Positions 57,963 to 64,000 of a DNA stretch of 64,000 nt are shown here, in pieces. This DNA comes from Acephala macrosclerotiorum (lineage: Eukaryota > Ascomycota > Leotiomycetes > Helotiales > Mollisiaceae), in the NCBI GenBank assembly GCA_014904845.1, contig MU119281.1, forward strand, positions 146,608 to 210,607, in the 5' to 3' direction. Each line of letters begins with the position of its first letter. Position 1 is the first letter of the stretch. The notes below the pieces were generated by a model. The model had not been told where the DNA came from, did not search any database, and saw nothing but the letters and a program-made list of their open reading frames with translations. Position numbers and translations under genes: made by a program.

Positions 57963-59921
57963 ATGTCATTGCCGCAGAACACACGACTGCTAGTCTGTCC
58001 AAAATGTTGGGAATTCTTCTTCTCAACGCCAAAGTTCCAGACCCTGTGTCGTACTCCCGATGAAGGAGACTGTGTTCAGTACACCGCAAGTACTATCGAA
58101 GTTGAGGACTCTGCCGCTTCCGGCTGCAGCTGGTGTCGTCTGGTGCTATCTCTCAAAGATGATGCTGAAGAGCAGACGCTTGGCGAAGGCCATTCTCCTC
58201 TGCAGAAAATTCCTGTCAGGTTCGGTGCAGGACCGAAAAGAGAGAATTTCACGCCTCAAGGGAATAATCGTTTTAGCCTTTGGATTAATGGTGCTTCGTA
58301 CTTTCTTACCGCTTTCACCGCGAGGGATGACCCGACATCAGGCGTCGTCACCGCCAGAGAAATGGAACACCAGATCAATTCCCTGATGGCTTTTGATCAG
58401 GCCAAGAAGTGGTTGAAAGAATGCAGCAGTCATAAGAAGTGCGGGATTGTGGGGCCGACCCAGCTCCCTTCAAGAGTGATCGAAGTCAGCCCTGAAAACA
58501 ATCCAGGAACTCCACGACTACTTGAATCAAGTACTATTGTCGACTATTTTGTAGCACTTTCTTATTGCTGGGGACTAAATCAAACTGGCCTAACAACCAA
58601 GAGCAACATCAAAGCTCGCCAAGAACGGTTGAACATCGACAGCCTGTCACGTACAATCCAAGATGCTATTCTCGTCACGAGGAAGATCAATGTTAAGTAT
58701 CTCTGGGCCGATGCTATTTGTATAATACAAGACTCTCAAAAAGACAAAAATGTTGAACTGGCGAAGATGTGCAAGATATATCAAGGAGCGTTAGTCACGA
58801 TCGTGGCTGCGAATGCAGTGAACGCAAATCAGGGTTTCCTGGGAGACCGGCCCCCACCAGAACCGGCCAGAAAGATTCCGTTCTGGGGTCCTGATGGGAG
58901 GCTAGGTACAGCGTCCATCAGACTGGAAGGTTGGTACGATGACGGAAACGAACCCATAAATGAACGAGCTTGGACCTTCCAGGAACGGCTTCTATCCCCA
59001 AGGCTCCTCATTTATGCCTCTCACACTCTTCAATACCAATGCAATCAAGATACTATCAACTTAGGTGACTCTATCAACCTCCCATCTGGACTTTCAGCCT
59101 GGCGAATTCCTCCAGCCTCCGCACGTCTGAATGTCCAGGCCGCTGGCCGAACTTGGGGGCACATTATTTCAATGTATTCCGCACGGCGTTTATCATACCT
59201 GGAGGATAAATTGACTGCGCTCGCAGGTATGGCTGAGGCATTTCAGCAGCAGGCCTCAGTTGACTACCTTGCAGGCCTATGGTCAGGAGACATGCTACCG
59301 AGACTTCTTCTTTGGCAGACGTCACGGACGGACGAATACACTCCTTGCCCCATCTATACTGCACCCAGTTGGTCGTGGGCATCTTTAAGCAGTCCCGTGT
59401 ATTTCAGTGTGTTGTACAATCACCATTCGTATAATTGGTACAATATCGATGGGCCCGTACGAAAAATAATCCTCGAGTCTCAGACACTTCCCTTTGGAAG
59501 GGTAACAGGTGGTTACCTCAAACTCTCAGCACACATCAGGCATGGTATATATCACCCACCGCAGTATATTAAATGGAAAACTCCCTTAAAGAGTTCCATG
59601 TTACAGGAGGATTTGGAATCTGCTGCGAGTACATACGTAGACGACGATCTCTTGTCAAAGAGGAACGTCATCTGTATGGCTATTGCAAAGAGGAGCTATG
59701 ATCAGGATGCCACTGAGAACGTGCCGGTAACCTTCGGATCGGCTGCTAGGTCAATATTTGAAACTCCAAATATTGAAGATAGTGCCTCGTGGGCTGTTAT
59801 CGATGGGTTGATCATCACTGCGACAGGAGTTGAGGGGACGTATCGTCGAGTTGGGTGTTTCTTCGGGGCAAAAGAGAATGAGTTTAAGGACTACCCGCGG
59901 GAAGAGGTCACTTTGGTATGA
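57963..59921 (+). CDS. Heterokaryon incompatibility (HET) domain protein (652 aa)
   Basis: A single-exon ORF. I chose the ATG at 57963 (MSLPQNTRLLVCPKCWEFFF) because it directly precedes the N-terminal Cys motif; an in-frame ATG at 57912 would add 17 residues. Cys pairs (LVCPKCWEFF and GCSWCRLV) match those of the HET gene at 47601. The HET domain starts near residue 197: VALSYCWGLNQTGLTTKSNI, then YLWADAICIIQDSQKDKNVE, VTIVAANAVNANQGFL, and downstream ERAWTFQERLLSPRLLIYAS and APSWSWASL. The protein ends in a Cys/Gly segment and an acidic tail. No partner domain is seen. The role is likely nonself recognition and cell death, inferred from the family. Confidence 0.87.
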   Translation: MSLPQNTRLLVCPKCWEFFFSTPKFQTLCRTPDEGDCVQYTASTIEVEDSAASGCSWCRLVLSLKDDAEEQTLGEGHSPLQKIPVRFGAGPKRENFTPQGNNRFSLWINGASYFLTAFTARDDPTSGVVTAREMEHQINSLMAFDQAKKWLKECSSHKKCGIVGPTQLPSRVIEVSPENNPGTPRLLESSTIVDYFVALSYCWGLNQTGLTTKSNIKARQERLNIDSLSRTIQDAILVTRKINVKYLWADAICIIQDSQKDKNVELAKMCKIYQGALVTIVAANAVNANQGFLGDRPPPEPARKIPFWGPDGRLGTASIRLEGWYDDGNEPINERAWTFQERLLSPRLLIYASHTLQYQCNQDTINLGDSINLPSGLSAWRIPPASARLNVQAAGRTWGHIISMYSARRLSYLEDKLTALAGMAEAFQQQASVDYLAGLWSGDMLPRLLLWQTSRTDEYTPCPIYTAPSWSWASLSSPVYFSVLYNHHSYNWYNIDGPVRKIILESQTLPFGRVTGGYLKLSAHIRHGIYHPPQYIKWKTPLKSSMLQEDLESAASTYVDDDLLSKRNVICMAIAKRSYDQDATENVPVTFGSAARSIFETPNIEDSASWAVIDGLIITATGVEGTYRRVGCFFGAKENEFKDYPREEVTLV

Positions 59922-60959
59922 ATTGAAAGGGATATAGTTATGATGTTAAATATGCATTGCTATAATAATCTCGCATGTGGCGAGCTTGAAAGGACCAACC
60001 TTTTTGACCTCGCCAGCAGAGCTAGTTTGGGATCCTATATAAATTATGTATGAAAGTAAAGGAGAATAATGATTCTGAAGACTACATATGCAAGGCCATG
60101 TACGATTCGGATGAGTTCAGGCTAGACAATACTGGCTGCCTACTAGTAATGTTTGCATTTACAGAGAGATTCATCAAGAACAACGCAATCAACGATGCTG
60201 CCTTCGTTGATATTGTTATAAATGCAACGACCTACTATGCCCACAAAATGCCTACATCACTGAATCAAACTCTAAACCCTCACAGGATATTCTCGCAATC
60301 CAGTGCCTAAAGTAGATGGTGACAACTCCTTAAATAACCCTATATTCAATTACTTGGTTTACGTGTTGATGAGATTGGCTTGATGTTGATTCATAGTCTC
60401 GGCTCCAGAAAGCTCTCAATAGACCTCCGGTGGGAGGGACATTATCATGTGCATCGCTTGTGAAACGGCCTTCGGAATTTTCCATCAGGTCGTTTGCAGC
60501 AGTAGTTCTCGAGAGTCCGAACGGTGGATACAGACCACCCCAGGCCAGGGATATACGGTAAGCAAGTCTTGTCAGTTCTACCGTGACGTCTAAATCGTCT
60601 TGTATACATATTCCAATTACCCAAAGGCACCCGCCGGATCCTCGCTGTCAGTCACGAAATCTCGGTACTGGCTAATGAACGTTCCTGACCCCTTTTCCCG
60701 CCAAGGAGGTACAGTCTTTCCTTGCATCGTGGATGCCGCAATTGCAACGATCTGTGCTGAGAATAGCTCTTAATTCTATTTATAAATGAGGATGTGCTGG
60801 ACAATCGATCAATTCTAATTTGGCCTGGTCCATTTCTTAAGTAAAGAATTGGCGTAGCAACATCCAAAGCTTCTCAAAATGATGCCGCCATAAGTCAAAC
60901 CCCCTATTAATCGGCCACCCCCTAAGTCGGCCGCCTCGCTTAACACATCGCTACTTTTA
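59922..60959. other. Intergenic region
   Basis: This is the 3' flank of the HET gene. Short open frames at 60050-60310 and 60652-60867 have no recognisable features. Confidence 0.45.
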
Positions 60960-62600
60960 CACTTCTACTTTAGAATTAAATATTTTAATTATTTTTTAAT
61001 AAAACTTTTTCAAATATTGCAATTAGTTAAAAGTGATTATAAAGTTTTTATATATTAAAAACGATATTTAATACGCGCTTCGAGATATAATTAATGGCAA
61101 GTTCGAACGCAAAACTAATTTTGAATAGAGTATATTACGAGGTACACTTTAAAACAAGAAATTAAATTGCCTCTTTTAATTAAAAGTTTATATATATCGT
61201 TAAAAAAATTTTCCAGTTTAAAAACAACGTTTTACAAATTAAATATTTGTTTAAAAACGCTTTAAATAAAATTTAATTTATAAATAAATTTGAACTTTTG
61301 TCGAACGAATTTTAATTATTAAATATAATATAATACTATTTAAAAAGCGTTAAATAATCGGTTTTTTTCGTCAAAATTTTATTTTTAAAATTAAAAAACA
61401 ATTTAAAATCGATTTTACATATATTAATAATATTATTTTTAATATTTTTAAAAATTAGTTTTAATTATTAAAATTATTAAATCGAAAACTCGTTAAAATA
61501 TAAATAAAGTAAAGATTATAAAAAGTTTAAAAAAAAAATTAATAATAAAAAGTATTAAAAAGTATTTTATTTAAAAAAAAAAAAATTAAAATTTAAAATT
61601 TAAAATTTATTTATTAAATGTATTTTAATAATCGAAAAAGTATTATATGTATTAATTATATTTAAAAGTAAATTAATTTAATAATAATAGTTTTTTATAA
61701 AAGTTAAAAATTTATTATAATTAAAAATAAATAAATTTTTAATAATATTATTTTTAAATAATTATAAAATTTTTTTATATTTTAAACGATATTATATAAT
61801 TTTAAAAAACTTCGTTTATTTATATTAAACAATTATAAAAATTATAAAATATTAAAATTTATATAAAAATATTATTTAAATAATATTTATTTATTATTTT
61901 TATTATTATATATTTTATATATATTTTAATTTTTAAATTTATTCGTATTATTTTTTTTTAAAATATATTTATTAAAAATAATTTAATATTTTAATTTTTT
62001 TAAACGATTTAATTTTTATTAAAAAGTGAAACTTTTTAAATTATTATAATATAATAAAATTATATACTTTTTTTTCAAAATTTTTTATAAATAATTAATT
62101 TTAAAAACGATATTAATTACGTATTTTTTAATATATAAAATGTTTTTATTTATTATAAAATAATTAATAATTTATTTTATTTTTATTTTGATTAATTAAT
62201 TAATTAATTTACGAATTATAAATTACTTTAAATAAATTTAATTTATTAATTAAAACGAATTAATTTACGATTAAATTTTTTTATTTTATATTTTAATGTT
62301 TTTTTATATTAAAAAACAACGTTAAAAAATAAATTATTTTAATAAATTTTATTAAAAACTATTTATATGCGATTTATATATTTTATTTTTTATTATTATT
62401 AAAAAAAAATTTAAATTATTAAAAATCAAAAATTGAAAATTAATTAATAAATTTTTTTTATTTTAATTATATTATTCGAGATTAAATAATTTGATTATAA
62501 AATTATAAAATTATAAAAAAATATTAATTTATAAAAATTATATATTAAATTACTCGAAATAATTAATATTAAAACGAATATAAAAAAAAAAAAAAAACTC
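60960..62600. repeat. Large AT-rich block
   Basis: About 1.6 kb of nearly pure A and T. Most remaining C and G stand in CpG, as in AACGAT, TACGA and TCGAA. This matches heavy C-to-T mutation at non-CpG sites. No coding or terminal-repeat trace can be read. It is probably a mutated transposable element or part of an AT-rich isochore. Confidence 0.6.
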
Positions 62601-63470
62601 GCGACGATTATTTACGATAAACATACTTTCGCTTCGTTCCTCGATCAAGTAGTGCCTAGCACGGCTCGTACCTCGCGAGTGCACCCTTATCTTCTCTTGT
62701 CTCTACGCTTGTCACGTTTGTTCTATACTCGACCGAGAATGGCTAGTATTTTAAATCTACTTTAGATCTATTCAACGATCTAAGTTTGAAATCAAAAGCT
62801 CTTAATTTGAGCGTTTTATAAGCATTTGAAGTTGGAATGATTCTCGTTGATACAAAAAGAGTGATTCGTTTGAAAAAACGTTCTTCCAGTTCTAGAGCCG
62901 AATAAGCTGATAAGCTGATAAGCTGATAAGCTGATAAACTGATAAACTGATAAATCGATAAGAGCCTCACATTAGAGCCTCATACTAAAGACACTTCCCC
63001 TGGGACTCCCGTCTCTTATATTGAGTTCCTACGATTGATTCAATTGATTATAAGTAGTAATTAAGACTATATTTACTAGAGGAAGACTTCCTTTTGCGAT
63101 TCATAGCTTTTTAAGTCTATATTGCGATACTATGGATCGCATTTCTCTGGCGTAGATTCTGCCGGGCGGTGAAAGCTCTTCTCAACGGGCGCAAATCGCG
63201 ATTTACGATATTTCGCAATTGAAATTGAGATTGTGCAACAACTACTAATCTAAATAAGTTGCAATTAAAAATATAAACGATTCAAATATAAGTTCAATTT
63301 ATAATTCAATTGTAGTAAGTTTATTAAATTAATAAATAAGCAAATAAAATCGCAAAACTCTCGAAATTTTGGTGTTCTTGAGCTCGGTTATGCGGCAGCC
63401 TTAAGTGCCTAAGGCATTGTAGTTTTTTTTTCGAGCGTTTTTAGCCAATCATTCTCGATCGAAGTCAAAT
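62601..63470. other. Less mutated island between AT-rich blocks
   Basis: The composition is more balanced here. It contains an octamer tandem repeat (62907-62962) and no credible gene. It may be the less affected end of a transposable element. Confidence 0.4.
62907..62962. repeat. Tandem octamer repeat CTGATAAG
   Basis: About seven head-to-tail copies of an eight-base unit, CTGATAAG, with the later ones changed to CTGATAAA and TCGATAAG. The regular period of eight is easily read. Confidence 0.8.
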
Positions 63471-64000
63471 ATAGCATTCTTTACTTTTATATTTTATAAA
63501 TTTTAAATTAATTAAACCTTTTAAATTTAGTTTAATCAGTCTTATTAAAATGATCATAAAATATAAAATAGATTAAAAAAGAATTAAAATCCATTTTTAA
63601 ATCGTAATATTTTATTTTTAAACTCGAAAATCGAAATGAGTTCTCAATTGTCAATAGACGGCGTGGAAGTATCACGGGATCCAGGGGTCTTCTACGAGTA
63701 GAGGTCGTCTCTCTCTTTTTATTTTGCGTTGCGCTAAGCAATTAATTTTATTTTTAACGAAAATTGAAATATAAAAAAAGAAATTTTAATACAAAAAAAA
63801 AAGAATTATAATATTAAAAAGTAAAATTGTTTTATTGTTTTATATTTTAATTTTAATTTTTTTAAAATTTATAATTCGTGAATTATTTGTAATCGTTTTT
63901 AAATTAAAATAATAAAATTAAAATAAATTTCAAATTTTAAAAAATAATACGAAAAAAATTAAAATAAAAAATTTTAATTAAAAAAAATCGATTAAAAAAA
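63471..64000. repeat. AT-rich block at the window end
   Basis: Again nearly pure A and T except for 63630-63740, with CpG-biased cytosines. It continues beyond the window. No gene is seen. Confidence 0.55.

Noticed and set aside
60652..60867. Short minus-strand ORF near the AT-rich block
   Set aside because: It has no recognisable features and lies in a decayed intergenic region.
1..64000. tRNA genes and CRISPR arrays
   Set aside because: I found no cloverleaf with intact A and B boxes, and a fungal nuclear window would not carry CRISPR; a tRNAscan-SE run would be decisive for tRNAs.

Overview
The window is nuclear DNA of a filamentous ascomycete. Genes carry short introns of about 42 to 130 bases with GT/GC donors, CTRAC-type branch sites and AG acceptors. 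The repertoire is typically fungal: HET-domain proteins, Zn2Cys6 fingers, 2EXR proteins, Rxt3 and Ama1. Very AT-rich blocks, in which surviving cytosines sit mostly in CpG, look like old repeat-induced mutation. The gene mix resembles Leotiomycetes (Helotiales), but that placement is inference.

Layout. 0-7.4 kb: a decaying integral membrane protein gene (minus), the Rab geranylgeranyl transferase alpha subunit BET4 (minus), a small spliced ORF, and the meiotic APC/C activator AMA1 (plus) with its C-box, WD40 propeller and C-terminal Ile-Arg tail. 8-19.9 kb: accessory DNA with a broken 2EXR gene, an aldo-keto reductase remnant, a 42-base fragment of the large-subunit rRNA 5' end, an intact 2EXR gene, a tandem array of diverged TATA-box units with small ORFs (13.5-16.8 kb), and a second intact 2EXR gene. 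21.2-32.5 kb: a proline-rich gene with a 2EXR-like tail, then conserved genes: RXT3 (histone deacetylase complex, minus), BTN1/CLN3 (plus) and a fungal integral membrane protein (plus). 33.6-38 kb: an intact 2EXR gene, an alpha/beta hydrolase, an AT-rich block and a broken 2EXR gene. 38.4-44.4 kb: a remarkable minus-strand mosaic gene. Its exons join in phase from three C2H2 fingers through an RSC7/Npl6-type domain and four Zn2Cys6 clusters, each split by an intron, into a large uncharacterised C-terminal domain; one cluster unit is a 291-base tandem duplication. 45.6-60 kb: a membrane protein, then two HET-domain genes (47.6-50.1 and 58.0-59.9 kb) that flank a graveyard of five broken 2EXR genes. 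60-64 kb: mostly AT-rich, gene-free DNA with an octamer tandem repeat.

BET4, AMA1, RXT3 and BTN1 are housekeeping or regulatory genes of vesicle traffic, meiosis, chromatin and vacuole function. The rest is fast-evolving. 2EXR-domain genes are the signature family: ten copies or remnants in all stages of decay, several sharing duplicated upstream DNA with a CACGTG box. Their closeness to HET genes suggests an incompatibility-type or otherwise fast-evolving island; this is inference only. Introns and starts were called by eye from splice signals and reading-frame phase, with no transcript data.
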